Assembly (NCBI GenBank): GCA_015494035.1
Contig: WGBZ01000303.1
Span: 1 to 20,035 of the forward strand
Source: Lysobacterales bacterium
GTDB taxonomy: Bacteria > Pseudomonadota > Gammaproteobacteria > Xanthomonadales > Marinicellaceae
Direction: 5' to 3'
DNA length: 20,035 nt
The translations under genes and the position numbers were made by a program. Below the pieces are notes generated by a model. It was not told where the DNA came from. It ran no database searches and saw only the letters and a list, made by a program, of their open reading frames with translations. This document shows positions 8,200-16,298 of the stretch, one piece after another. Positions within the stretch are counted from its first letter, which is position 1; each line of letters starts with the position of its first letter.

Positions 8200-8778
8200 A
8201 TGGAAAAACCTGCCGACCCCCAGTCAACTGGTGATATAAGCCACCAAAACAAAAACCAAGCCAGAAAACGCAGCGGCTTGTTGTTTGGCCTCGTGTTACT
8301 GAGTTTTCTGCTGGTTTCCGGAGGCATTTTTATCACCATTTCCGCCCCGCATTGGGGCCGGCGTTACTGGTTTTTTCTGGCCCTGGTGTTTTCCATCATT
8401 TCCCTGGGCTGGAAGCTGATCAAACATAAACACCATCAGGATCATGCCATGCAGTGCTATCGCTGGGGCCAGATCATTGCCTCGCATGTGCTGTTCTGGG
8501 CCGGTGTCTGGGTGGCCATGGCTTCGGTCTACTTCGCCTGGCGTTTTGGCATGATGAGCGTGGAAGCCAGTGGCATCATGAGCCTGCTCATCCTGGCTTT
8601 GGCGATTTATTCCGATGGCTTGTGGGTGGATAAGCACTTAAGCATTTTCGGTGCCATCTTGCTCCTACTGGCCGTGCTTTCGGTGTTTGCGCGGGCCTAT
8701 ATCTGGCTGGGTTTTGTGGCACTGGTGCTTTACGCCCTCTATTGGCTGGCCCGGGGTCTGCTTGGAAAGCGAACCTAA
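8200..8778 (+). CDS. Multi-pass membrane protein, unknown function
   Basis: 192 aa from ATG 8200. An in-frame ATG at 8194 adds two residues, but CAAGG (8187-8191) is spaced properly only for 8200. A polar N-terminus of about 25 residues (QNKNQARKRS) is followed by five or six hydrophobic segments: GLLFGLVLLSFLLVSGGIFI, WFFLALVFSIISLGW, ASHVLFWAGVWVAMASVYFAW, MSLLILALAIYSDGLWV, IFGAILLLLAVLSVFA and YIWLGFVALVLYALYWL. It has no charged catalytic cluster or family motif I recognise. It most likely forms an operon with the 79-aa membrane protein upstream. Confidence 0.7.
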   Translation: MEKPADPQSTGDISHQNKNQARKRSGLLFGLVLLSFLLVSGGIFITISAPHWGRRYWFFLALVFSIISLGWKLIKHKHHQDHAMQCYRWGQIIASHVLFWAGVWVAMASVYFAWRFGMMSVEASGIMSLLILALAIYSDGLWVDKHLSIFGAILLLLAVLSVFARAYIWLGFVALVLYALYWLARGLLGKRT

Positions 8779-8864
8779 TACCGGCCAGGATTTGCAACCC
8801 GGCCTTAGGAAAGCTCTTCTGGCCGAGTCAAATGTAAACGATGGCGTCAAAGCGGCACGGGAAA

Positions 8865-8892
8865 GGGACAAGCCGTGTGGCACCGCTATAAT
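8865..8892 (+). promoter_or_regulatory. Promoter-like site upstream of the secreted hydrolase gene
   Basis: TATAAT (8887-8892) stands 16 bases after GGGACA (8865-8870, four of six -35 bases). Just upstream, AGCGGCACGG (8851-8860) can pair with CCGTG (8873-8877) plus CCGCT (8883-8887) around a bulge, overlapping the promoter. Transcription from near 8899 would run into the hairpin at 8906-8923 and the palindromic element. The stretch 8779-8864 shows nothing else I can support. Confidence 0.5.
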
Positions 8893-8905
8893 GACCGACA
8901 GTGTG

Positions 8906-8925
8906 AAACCGCCTGTGCGGTTTTC
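8906..8925 (+). terminator. Short hairpin with T-run (terminator or 5' leader hairpin)
   Basis: AAACCGC (8906-8912) and GCGGTTT (8917-8923) form a perfect 7-bp stem with a CTGT loop, followed by TTC. In shape it is a small intrinsic terminator that could end the membrane-protein operon. However, it begins only about 7 bases after the start site implied by TATAAT 8887-8892, so it could equally be a stabilising hairpin at the 5' end of the hydrolase mRNA. Confidence 0.5.
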
Positions 8926-9092
8926 TAGGGAGCCTCTGATTGAATCTGGCGCGAGCAGATTGTCGTGAAAAATTGTTCAGTTCAAGGCGCAAGCCGCACC
9001 CAATAGCAGGGCTATTGTGAAGGTTTGCAACGCAGAAATGGACGATTTTACGCCGCAAGATGCCGTGTCACGATTCGATCAGAGTTTCCCTA
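8926..9092 (+). mobile_element. MITE-like palindromic element, copy A
   Basis: 167 bp including flanking TA dinucleotides (8926-8927 and 9091-9092). The termini are inverted repeats: GGGAGCCTCTGATTGAATC at the left against the reverse complement of GATTCGATCAGAGTTTCCC at the right, with three mismatches over 19 bases. The interior matches copies B and C throughout and contains the central hairpin CAATAGC-AGG-GCTATTG. No open frame of note. The TA flanks resemble the target duplication of IS630/Tc1-mariner-type transposition. The right end lies 28 bases from the ATG of the hydrolase gene, so the element forms most of the region immediately upstream. Confidence 0.85.
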
Positions 9093-9120
9093 GCCATCCT
9101 TATCCTTGCCTGGGGTTTTT

Positions 9121-11541
9121 ATGTCGCTGTCGCAACCTGTTGCCCGATTGTTTTTCCTGACTCTGGCGTTTCTGTCAGCCCCGATGGCTGCCGCCGAAAC
9201 GGCCATTTTCCACGGCGGCTTTGAACAACTGTTCAGCCTTGAGTACAGTGCCGGGGCCAATGGCCAGTTAACCGGCCCCCAGAGCCAATTGGTGGAACAG
9301 GGGCAAAGTGGCGCGGCCATCACAGCCGTGGCCAATGCCGGATTCCATTTTGTGGACTGGTCGGATACCCGCACGGATAACCCCCGCAGGGACAATAACG
9401 TCCAGGCCAGTCTGTCCGTGAGCGCGCGGTTTGCCACTGATGCATTCGGCCAGGGCGGAAGCCATGTGATTGCCCCACCCTACGTGGAAGCCAGCCAAGG
9501 CGCCACGTTGTACTACCCGGCCGATGCCAGTGCCACCCAGCCGGTGCCAGTGGTGTTTTTCGCGCCGGGCTGGAGTTCCACCGATGCCGCTGATTACGAC
9601 ACCATTCTGCGCTTTATCGCCAGTCACGGTTACGCAGCAGTGTATGCCCCGGATGAAAACCTGTTCACCTCGGCCAACATGCTGGATGATTTTCGCGCCA
9701 TGCTGGCCGACCCGGCCGTGGCGCCACTGCTGGACACCAGTCGCATTGGAGTCATCGGTCATTCCATTGGCGGTGGTCACGTGTTCAATATCCTCGATAA
9801 ACTCAGCGATGTGGACGGTTGGGGAAATCAGGGCCGGTTTCTGTTTGCCATCGAACCGTGGTTTGCCTTCGATATGCAACAGCTGGACATGCGCACCTTG
9901 CCGGCCAACACGCACGTTATCCTGCAACAATACGGGCCAGGCGGATTCAATCCCCAGAACGCCACCGATACGCGCATCCCTCTGACCGAGTATTACCTGC
10001 TGGAATCCATTGCCGAGGCGCAGAAGGATTACCAAGTGGATGAAACCGTCAACCACAGCTACCCGTATGGCAGTGGCAGCAATTACGCCGATAAAGCAAT
10101 TATTCTTACTCCCCTGGATGCCCTCATGGAGCTGGCCTTTCGCAACCCCGCCAGCGCCGTGGCCCATGCCGCCGCGCTGGAACTGGGTAGCGACGACCCC
10201 TACGCCGATGGTCAGGGCATTCAACAGGTTTTCCCACGCAACGACCCGCAGATCCAGTACCCGTGCAACGGCTACAATTTTACCCAGTACGACATTGATT
10301 ACTGCGACATCAAAGGCTATCCGTGGTCAGCCAAACTGACGCCGGTGGCCACTGACAACAGCACTGTGCAACCGCCATTCCCCGGCAGCAGCCTGGACCA
10401 GGCTTTTGGCCAATTGGTCACTCGCGTGACAAAACGCATCGATCAGAATGACACACCCACGCAGAACAGCAATGGCGACCGGATTCCGCGCGGTAATCAC
10501 CACCCCTACCCCAAAACCCAGGCCTGGAACAGCGACATGACCATGCTGCGGATGAATTACCGGCTCTACGACGCCAATACCCTGCAGGAGCTGCCCATCA
10601 CCAGCGGCACCAACAGCCTCTCGGATCTGTATGCCATCAATGGCGCCCTGAGCGAAATGAAATGGTCTCACCTGGACCCCAACGTGTTTTTCGGGGTTTA
10701 CCTGAACGACAATGGCCAGGGGGAATTCTGGCAAGCCACCATCGACCGCAACAGCAACAGTATCGACTTCAACAATGGCCTGTTGCACCAGTTCAGCGCC
10801 AGTGGTGGAGGCAGCTATGACCGGTTCACCCTGGGCAAATACGAAGGCAATATCGATTTCAACGACCACTACGTGGTGTTTGCCGCCCGCAAAACCGGCG
10901 CCAATTTTCTCACCGCCATTGTTTACGACCTCACCACGGACACCGCCGTGTCCACCGACCTGCCCGGCATTTTGTGGACAGAACCGCCCCAGGCCCAGGT
11001 CTTCGACTGGCTGTCGGTTTCACCCCTGGGCAATCACATCCTCATCAGCTCGGGTGACAAGATATACCAGTACGACATGGGCATGAATTTTGTCCGCCAG
11101 CTGGCCAACACCGCCGGTCACGGTGATCTGGGGCTGGCACAAAACGGCGACGAAGTTTACGTCCAGTTTGAATTTGGGAATGCCGCGCAGCGCGGCATCT
11201 GGCTCTATCGCCTGAACGACGGGGCGCGCATGCGCCTGTTGCCGGACAAGTACAACGGCGGCCACCTTAGCTGCCGCAATTATCAGCGGCCCGGCTGGTG
11301 TTACCTCAGCACCAACGAAGAAGGCTACCGCGAAGTCTTTGCCTTGCGCATCAACTACGCCAATGAAAGCCTGCATGTGGTCAACCGCTTTGCCCAGACC
11401 CACACCGCCAACACCCCTTCCAACAACTCGCTGGGCGGCGTCAGTCCCGATGGACGCCGGGTGATCTTTTTCACCGACTGGGGCGATGCCAGCCTCAATT
11501 ACTACGACCGCGACACCTATCAGGCACAAAAACCGGAGTGA
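9121..11541 (+). CDS. Secreted alpha/beta-hydrolase with N-terminal B-repeat and C-terminal propeller-like region
   Basis: 806 aa from ATG 9121; a TTG at 9106 is in frame but the ATG gives a clean signal peptide (LFFLTLAFLSAPMAAA, cleavage near residue 25). Directly after cleavage comes IFHGGFE (residues 29-35). Next is one bacterial InlB B-type repeat (YSAGANGQLTG ... FHFVDWSD, about residues 38-105). The alpha/beta-hydrolase domain (about 110-340) resembles dienelactone hydrolase/cutinase-type esterases: PVVFFAPGW, nucleophile elbow GHSIGGG (Ser215), a possible acid Asp283 and His312 in NHSYPYG. From about residue 440 onward the chain changes to propeller-like strands (VFDWLSVSPLGNHILISSG, GDEVYVQFEF, GVSPDGRRVIFFTDW). 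Cys pairs in the linker and C-terminal part fit an exported, disulfide-bearing protein. The substrate is unknown; an extracellular ester or polymer is a guess. Confidence 0.82.
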   Translation: MSLSQPVARLFFLTLAFLSAPMAAAETAIFHGGFEQLFSLEYSAGANGQLTGPQSQLVEQGQSGAAITAVANAGFHFVDWSDTRTDNPRRDNNVQASLSVSARFATDAFGQGGSHVIAPPYVEASQGATLYYPADASATQPVPVVFFAPGWSSTDAADYDTILRFIASHGYAAVYAPDENLFTSANMLDDFRAMLADPAVAPLLDTSRIGVIGHSIGGGHVFNILDKLSDVDGWGNQGRFLFAIEPWFAFDMQQLDMRTLPANTHVILQQYGPGGFNPQNATDTRIPLTEYYLLESIAEAQKDYQVDETVNHSYPYGSGSNYADKAIILTPLDALMELAFRNPASAVAHAAALELGSDDPYADGQGIQQVFPRNDPQIQYPCNGYNFTQYDIDYCDIKGYPWSAKLTPVATDNSTVQPPFPGSSLDQAFGQLVTRVTKRIDQNDTPTQNSNGDRIPRGNHHPYPKTQAWNSDMTMLRMNYRLYDANTLQELPITSGTNSLSDLYAINGALSEMKWSHLDPNVFFGVYLNDNGQGEFWQATIDRNSNSIDFNNGLLHQFSASGGGSYDRFTLGKYEGNIDFNDHYVVFAARKTGANFLTAIVYDLTTDTAVSTDLPGILWTEPPQAQVFDWLSVSPLGNHILISSGDKIYQYDMGMNFVRQLANTAGHGDLGLAQNGDEVYVQFEFGNAAQRGIWLYRLNDGARMRLLPDKYNGGHLSCRNYQRPGWCYLSTNEEGYREVFALRINYANESLHVVNRFAQTHTANTPSNNSLGGVSPDGRRVIFFTDWGDASLNYYDRDTYQAQKPE

Positions 11542-11564
11542 GTGACCAAACCCGACCTCACCCT

Positions 11565-11731
11565 TAAGGAAGCTCTGATTGAATCTGGCGCGAACAGATT
11601 GTAGTGAAAAATTGTTCAGTTCAAAGCGCAAACCGCACGCAATAGCAAGGCTATTGTGAAGGTTTGCAACGCAGAAATGGACGATTTTACGCCACAAGAT
11701 GCCGGGTCACGATTCAATCAGAGCTTCCTTA
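11565..11731 (+). mobile_element. MITE-like palindromic element, copy B
   Basis: 167 bp including TA flanks (11565-11566, 11730-11731). The terminal inverted repeats are perfect: AGGAAGCTCTGATTGAATC at the left and its exact reverse complement at the right. The centre folds as GCAAACC (11628-11634) with GGTTTGC (11661-11667), enclosing CAATAGC/GCTATTG (11640-11646, 11650-11656). It fills the junction between the convergent hydrolase gene (stop at 11541) and ppc. The right-hand TA plus the adjoining element base form the ppc stop codon. No other terminator is seen in this gap, so transcripts from both sides may end in or pass through the element. Confidence 0.88.
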
Positions 11732-14488
11732 GCCGGTATTACGCAGCCCGGCGGCAATGCCGTTTATGGCGATAATCAAGGCGTCATCAATCAGCCCGTT
11801 CTGACCGGCGCGATGGCGGGCCAGCAGTTCCACCTGCAAGATGTTCAGCGGGTCAATGTAAGGGTTTCGCACGGTGATGGATTGCCGTAACTGCGGGCTG
11901 TTTTCCAGCAACCGGCGGTGGCCGGTGACTTTCAGCACTTCATCCCGGGTGAGGCGAAACCGCCCTCGCAGGTCTTGGCCCAGGGGTTTCAGGCGCGGTT
12001 CCACCAGCCGGTCTTCATACCATTTGGCCACCTGCGGGTCCGCCTTGGCCAACACCATCTCCATCAGGCTGATGAAGGTGGCCCAAAACGGCCATTGTTT
12101 TTGCATGGTTTCCAACTCAGACAAGGAACCCTGCTTTTCCGCTGCCTGCAGAGCTTCGCCCACACCCAGCCAGGCCGGCAGCATCAGCCGCGTCTGCGAC
12201 CAGGCGAATATCCAGGGAATGGCGCGCAGGTATTTGATGCCGGACCCGGCGCGTCTTCGGGCCGGTCTCGAGCCAATTTTCAGCGAACCCAGCTCCGGTT
12301 CCGGGGTGGCCTGTTTGAAGTATTCCACAAAGTCCGGTTGCTCGCGCACCACGCCGCGAAAAGCCGCCAGGGCCACCTTCGACAGCCCGTCCATGCGTTG
12401 CCGCCATTCGGGCCAGGGTGCCGCCGGCGGTGCCAGGGTGGCTTGCAGCACGGCGCTCAGGTAAAGCTCCAGGGTTTCTTCGGCCAGCCCCGGTAAGCCG
12501 TATTTGGCCTGAATCACCTCGCCTTGCTCGGTCACCCGGAAACGGCCATCCACGGAACCCGGTGGTTGTGACAAAATGGCCGAATGCGCCGGCCCGCCAC
12601 CACGGGCCACCGTGCCGCCACGGCCATGAAACAAGGTCAGACCGATGCCATGCTGTTTGGCGGATTCCACCAGTTTTTCCTGGGCGTTGTATAGCGCCCA
12701 GGCGGCGGTCAATTGGCCGGCGTCCTTGGCTGAATCCGAATAGCCGATCATCACCTCCTGCTCATCCCCATGTTGCCCCCGCAGCTGCTGCCGGTACCAC
12801 GGCATGGCGTACAACGCACTCATGCAGTCAGCGGCGCTGTGCAGGGAATCCAGTTGTTCAAACAAGGGCGAGATGCGCAGTGGCCGGGCAATACCAGCCT
12901 CTTTTTGCAACAGGGCCACCAGCAACACGTCGGAGGGCTGTTCGGCCATGGAAATCACATATGATCCCAGCGCTTCGGGGTGCGTGCCGGCCAGCAGGTC
13001 AAAGGTCTCCAGCACGTCCCGGGTTTCATCGCTGCCGGTGAAGTTTTTTGGCACCAGCGGGCGTGGGTTCTGCAGTTCTTGTTGGAGAAATTTCTGGCGC
13101 CTGGCCTCGTCCCAGTCGGCATAATCGCCCAGGCCCAGAAACCGGGTGATTTCGGCCATGGCCTGCGTGTGCCGGGCCGCTTCCTGGCGAATGTCCAGGG
13201 GCATCAGGGTCAGGCCAAAGGAATACACGCGGCGGAGAATGTTCTGCAGGCGACCGTCGGCCACCAGGCCATCCCCACAAGCGCGCAAGGAGCGGTCAAT
13301 GAGCCGCAATGGCTTGAGCAAATCAGCCCGGGAAACCAGCGGCAGGCGTTGTTCCATGCCCTGCCATTGGCCTTTTTTCAGCGCCTGATCGGTGAGCTGT
13401 TTGACCTGCTCCAGTTGCTGCAGCAAGGGCCGCAAAAAGGCCCGGTACGGCTCCAGGTGGGGCTGGTCCGCTTCGGCCGGGTTGACATCCTCCAGGGCAG
13501 CCAGCAATTCATCGCTGGCATCGCGCATGGAGAGTTCTTCCCGCAGGGCGCGGATTTCACGCGCGAACAATTCCGCGGCCTGCCAGCGCGAAACCAGTAG
13601 CACTTTTGCCGTCACCGCGGGTGTCACGTTGGGATTGCCATCACGATCACCGCCCATCCAGGAACCCAATCGCAATGGCACCGCTTCTGGCGGCAAGCCC
13701 CGCCCGGTGTGCCGTTGCAAGGCCTCATCGAGGTTGCGCAGCACCTTGGGCACGGTATCCCACAGGGTCTGGTCAATCAGCACCAGACCGGTGCGGGCTT
13801 CATCCAGCGGTGTGGGCCGCTTGCGGTGGATTTCATCGGTTTCCCAGATTTCAGCGATCACCCGTTTGAGCCGGGTTTGCACCGTCTGCTGTTCGGCCGG
13901 AGTCATATCGCACCGGTCCCGCTCAGCCAGCAGGCGAGCCATGCGCAGGTGTTTCATGGACACCGTGCGGCGCCGGATTTCAGTCGGATGCGCAGTAAAC
14001 ACCGGCTCAACGCGCATGCGGCAGACGGTTTCATGCAGGGCCTCGGCGGTAATACCGGCCTGGCGCAAGGTGGCCAACTGCTCATCCAGAAAGCCGATAG
14101 CACCATTCTCGGCCAGCTGAAACGCGCGTTGCCGACGCTGGCGGATCTTGTGGTGCTGTTCGGCGATATTGGTGAGATTGAGAAAGTGGCTGAACGCCCG
14201 CGCCAGCAGCAACATGGCCTGTGCGTCCAGGCCCGACAACAGGCTGAACAGTTCAGTGCGGGCCTGATCGTCACCATGGCGGGCCTGCTTGGCCAGCCGG
14301 CGAACGTCCTCGACCAGATTGAACAATTCATCCCCGTGCTGGGATTTGAGCACCTCGCCCAGCAAGGCGCCCAACAAGCGCACGTCATTGCGCAGGGATT
14401 CGTCTGGCTGATCCGGTGCATCCTGCACCAGAACAGGCTGATCGAGGTGGGTTTCAGGGGTATTCTGGTTGGTTTTTTTTGCTGTCAT
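11729..14488 (-). CDS. ppc: Phosphoenolpyruvate carboxylase
   Basis: 919 aa from ATG 14488. It carboxylates PEP with bicarbonate to oxaloacetate, refilling the TCA cycle. Signature regions: [13 protein letters not shown] with catalytic His167, [24 protein letters not shown], the glycine-rich loop [29 protein letters not shown], and the invariant C-terminal N-T-G that closes the active site, followed at once by TAA. Length is normal for bacterial PEPC (880-920 aa). The start is uncertain: in-frame ATGs at 14536 and 14533 would add 15-16 residues ([10 protein letters not shown]...), and none of the starts has a convincing ribosome site. The first conserved block ([15 protein letters not shown]) is included either way. 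It is divergent from the aldehyde dehydrogenase gene; the 175-base gap must hold both promoters. Confidence 0.97.
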   Translation of the reverse strand: MTAKKTNQNTPETHLDQPVLVQDAPDQPDESLRNDVRLLGALLGEVLKSQHGDELFNLVEDVRRLAKQARHGDDQARTELFSLLSGLDAQAMLLLARAFSHFLNLTNIAEQHHKIRQRRQRAFQLAENGAIGFLDEQLATLRQAGITAEALHETVCRMRVEPVFTAHPTEIRRRTVSMKHLRMARLLAERDRCDMTPAEQQTVQTRLKRVIAEIWETDEIHRKRPTPLDEARTGLVLIDQTLWDTVPKVLRNLDEALQRHTGRGLPPEAVPLRLGSWMGGDRDGNPNVTPAVTAKVLLVSRWQAAELFAREIRALREELSMRDASDELLAALEDVNPAEADQPHLEPYRAFLRPLLQQLEQVKQLTDQALKKGQWQGMEQRLPLVSRADLLKPLRLIDRSLRACGDGLVADGRLQNILRRVYSFGLTLMPLDIRQEAARHTQAMAEITRFLGLGDYADWDEARRQKFLQQELQNPRPLVPKNFTGSDETRDVLETFDLLAGTHPEALGSYVISMAEQPSDVLLVALLQKEAGIARPLRISPLFEQLDSLHSAADCMSALYAMPWYRQQLRGQHGDEQEVMIGYSDSAKDAGQLTAAWALYNAQEKLVESAKQHGIGLTLFHGRGGTVARGGGPAHSAILSQPPGSVDGRFRVTEQGEVIQAKYGLPGLAEETLELYLSAVLQATLAPPAAPWPEWRQRMDGLSKVALAAFRGVVREQPDFVEYFKQATPEPELGSLKIGSRPARRRAGSGIKYLRAIPWIFAWSQTRLMLPAWLGVGEALQAAEKQGSLSELETMQKQWPFWATFISLMEMVLAKADPQVAKWYEDRLVEPRLKPLGQDLRGRFRLTRDEVLKVTGHRRLLENSPQLRQSITVRNPYIDPLNILQVELLARHRAGQNGLIDDALIIAINGIAAGLRNTG

Positions 14489-14569
14489 TGGGCTGTCTGG
14501 CCGTGGCCGGGTCAAGTCGATGGTGAGGCGCATCATCTTACCATACGCGTATATTTCAGCACCAAATAA

Positions 14570-14578
14570 TGGCATAAT
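14570..14578 (+). promoter_or_regulatory. Extended -10 promoter of the aldehyde dehydrogenase gene
   Basis: TGG followed by CATAAT (14570-14578) fits an extended -10 (TGn plus five of six bases of TATAAT). No -35 is recognisable at the proper distance, which is usual for extended -10 promoters. Transcription from about 14585 gives a leader of about 80 bases before the ATG at 14664. Confidence 0.45.
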
Positions 14579-14663
14579 ACGGGGGTTTGGCGCTGGCTCT
14601 TTTTTGCCGATTGGCACCACCACAGGCAGGCGCCCCAATTGCTATCTTTTCGAGGACAAATCC

Positions 14664-16172
14664 ATGAATTTCCTGCACGAACTTGGTCTGAAAGACATTA
14701 ACCCCGGCACCTATTACGGCGAATGGTCGGATGACACGCGCGGCGGCCTGATCGAATCCTATAACCCGGCCACCGGCGAACTGCTGGGCAAGGTGTATTC
14801 GGCCACCGAGGACGACTACGAAAAAGTCATCAGCACAGCCCAGGAAGTGGCCAGGCAATGGCGCAACGTGCCCGCTCCCAAGCGCGGCGAAGCCGTGCGT
14901 CTGGTGGGCGAGGCCCTGCGTAAGCACAAAGACGCGCTGGGTTCCCTGGTGACGGCCGAAATGGGCAAAATCAAGTCCGAAGGCGATGGCGAAGTGCAGG
15001 AAATGATCGACATGGCCGATTTTGCCGTGGGTCAGTCACGCATGCTGTATGGCCAGACCATGCATTCCGAACGCCCCGGCCACCGCATGTACGAACAATG
15101 GCATCCGCTGGGCGTGGTGGGCATTATTTCCGCCTTCAATTTCCCCGTGGCGGTGTGGAGCTGGAACGCGTTTATTGCCGCCATTGCCGGCAATGCCTCG
15201 GTCTGGAAGCCGTCCCCCAAAGTGCCTCTGTGCTCGGTGGCGGTGCAAAATATTGTAAATGAAGCGCTGGAAGGCAGTGGCTTTCCGCCGGTTTTCCTGA
15301 TGTTCAATGACGCCACCAATGAGCTGGCGAAAAAATTTGTGGATGACCCGCGCGTCAACCTAGTGTCTTTCACTGGCTCTTGCGAAGTGGGCAAGAAAGT
15401 GGGCGTGCAAGTGGCCAAGCGCATGGGCCGTTCACTGCTGGAACTGGGCGGCAACAACGCCATTATTGTGGACAAATCCGCCGACCTGAAGCTAGCCATC
15501 CCTGCCATCACCTTTGGTGCCGTGGGCACTGCCGGCCAACGGTGCACCAGCACGCGGCGGCTGTTTGTGCACGAAGACATCCTGGACGAAGTGGTTGAAC
15601 GGCTGAAAAACGCTTACGGCCAGGTAAAAATCGGTAACCCGCTGGATAGTGACACTTTAATGGGGCCCTTGATTGATGAACAGTCCGTCAATACTTATCA
15701 ACAAGCGGTGGAAAAAGCCCTCGCCGAAGGCGGCACACTGGTCACCGGTGGCAAGGTGCTGGAAGGCAATTACGTCGAGCCCACCATCATCCTGGCCGAC
15801 AAGGACATGGAAATGGTGAAGACTGAAACCTTCGCCCCCATTTTGTATGTGATGCCGTTCAAAGACCTGGACGAAGCCATTGAAGCCCAGAATGACGTGG
15901 TTCAGGGACTGTCTTCGGCGATTTTCACCCAGGATTTGAAAAACTCCGAGAAATTCCTCTGCTGTGGTGGCAGCGACTGTGGCATCGCCAACGTCAATAT
16001 CGGCACCAGTGGCGCGGAAATTGGTGGGGCATTCGGCGGTGAAAAAGAAACCGGCGGTGGCCGTGAAGCCGGCTCTGACGCCTGGAAGGCCTATATGCGT
16101 CGTCAGACAAACACCATTAACTACAGCGATGAACTGCCGCTGGCCCAGGGCATCAAGTTTGACATTGAATAA
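14664..16172 (+). CDS. Aldehyde dehydrogenase, ALDH7 type (alpha-aminoadipate semialdehyde / piperideine-6-carboxylate dehydrogenase)
   Basis: 502 aa from ATG 14664, chosen over an upstream in-frame start at 14469 because CGAGGA sits eight bases before it and MNFLHELGL begins the conserved region. Catalytic residues are clear: general base Glu260 in ELGGNNA and nucleophile Cys294 in GQRCTSTRR, 34 residues apart as in other ALDHs. The NAD-binding segments [25 protein letters not shown] and [10 protein letters not shown] are present. Features of the ALDH7/antiquitin group are [52 protein letters not shown] (split over 15997-16080) and TNTINYS near the end. The family oxidises alpha-aminoadipate semialdehyde (in equilibrium with piperideine-6-carboxylate) to aminoadipate in lysine breakdown, with a secondary role in aldehyde detoxification and osmoprotection. 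A strong terminator follows 32 bases after the stop. Confidence 0.9.
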   Translation: MNFLHELGLKDINPGTYYGEWSDDTRGGLIESYNPATGELLGKVYSATEDDYEKVISTAQEVARQWRNVPAPKRGEAVRLVGEALRKHKDALGSLVTAEMGKIKSEGDGEVQEMIDMADFAVGQSRMLYGQTMHSERPGHRMYEQWHPLGVVGIISAFNFPVAVWSWNAFIAAIAGNASVWKPSPKVPLCSVAVQNIVNEALEGSGFPPVFLMFNDATNELAKKFVDDPRVNLVSFTGSCEVGKKVGVQVAKRMGRSLLELGGNNAIIVDKSADLKLAIPAITFGAVGTAGQRCTSTRRLFVHEDILDEVVERLKNAYGQVKIGNPLDSDTLMGPLIDEQSVNTYQQAVEKALAEGGTLVTGGKVLEGNYVEPTIILADKDMEMVKTETFAPILYVMPFKDLDEAIEAQNDVVQGLSSAIFTQDLKNSEKFLCCGGSDCGIANVNIGTSGAEIGGAFGGEKETGGGREAGSDAWKAYMRRQTNTINYSDELPLAQGIKFDIE

Positions 16173-16204
16173 GCGGCCCTTGTCACCGCTTGAGTAAAAT
16201 ACAT

Positions 16205-16229
16205 GGGGAGGCCTTGGTCTCCCCTTTTT
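16205..16229 (+). terminator. Rho-independent terminator after the aldehyde dehydrogenase gene
   Basis: GGGGAG (16205-16210) pairs perfectly with CTCCCC (16219-16224), loop GCCTTGGT, followed by five T (16225-16229). It isolates the dehydrogenase transcript from pyrD, so pyrD-murB need a promoter within 16230-16290. I see no convincing -35/-10 pair there. Confidence 0.88.
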
Positions 16230-16298
16230 GTACCCGTTAACGACCCGTACACGAACCGCACCAGGCACGGTGCAAACCTTTTACAACATGGAGATGGC

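Noticed and set aside
8828..9058. Open frames running through the palindromic elements (also around 11697 and 18520)
   Set aside because: The frames read across element copies A, B and C give related peptides only because the DNA repeats; none has a ribosome site or a start specific to it, and the ends fall in flanking unique DNA.
9268..10224. 318-codon minus-strand frame inside the hydrolase gene
   Set aside because: It lies wholly antisense to the hydrolase domain whose motifs (signal peptide, GHSIGGG) are intact; no ribosome site or recognisable protein motif.
16265..16290. PurR-like operator upstream of pyrD (GTGCAAACCTTTTAC)
   Set aside because: It only partly resembles the E. coli PurR box and lies directly over the ribosome-site region; without other Pur/Pyr genes for comparison it cannot be supported.
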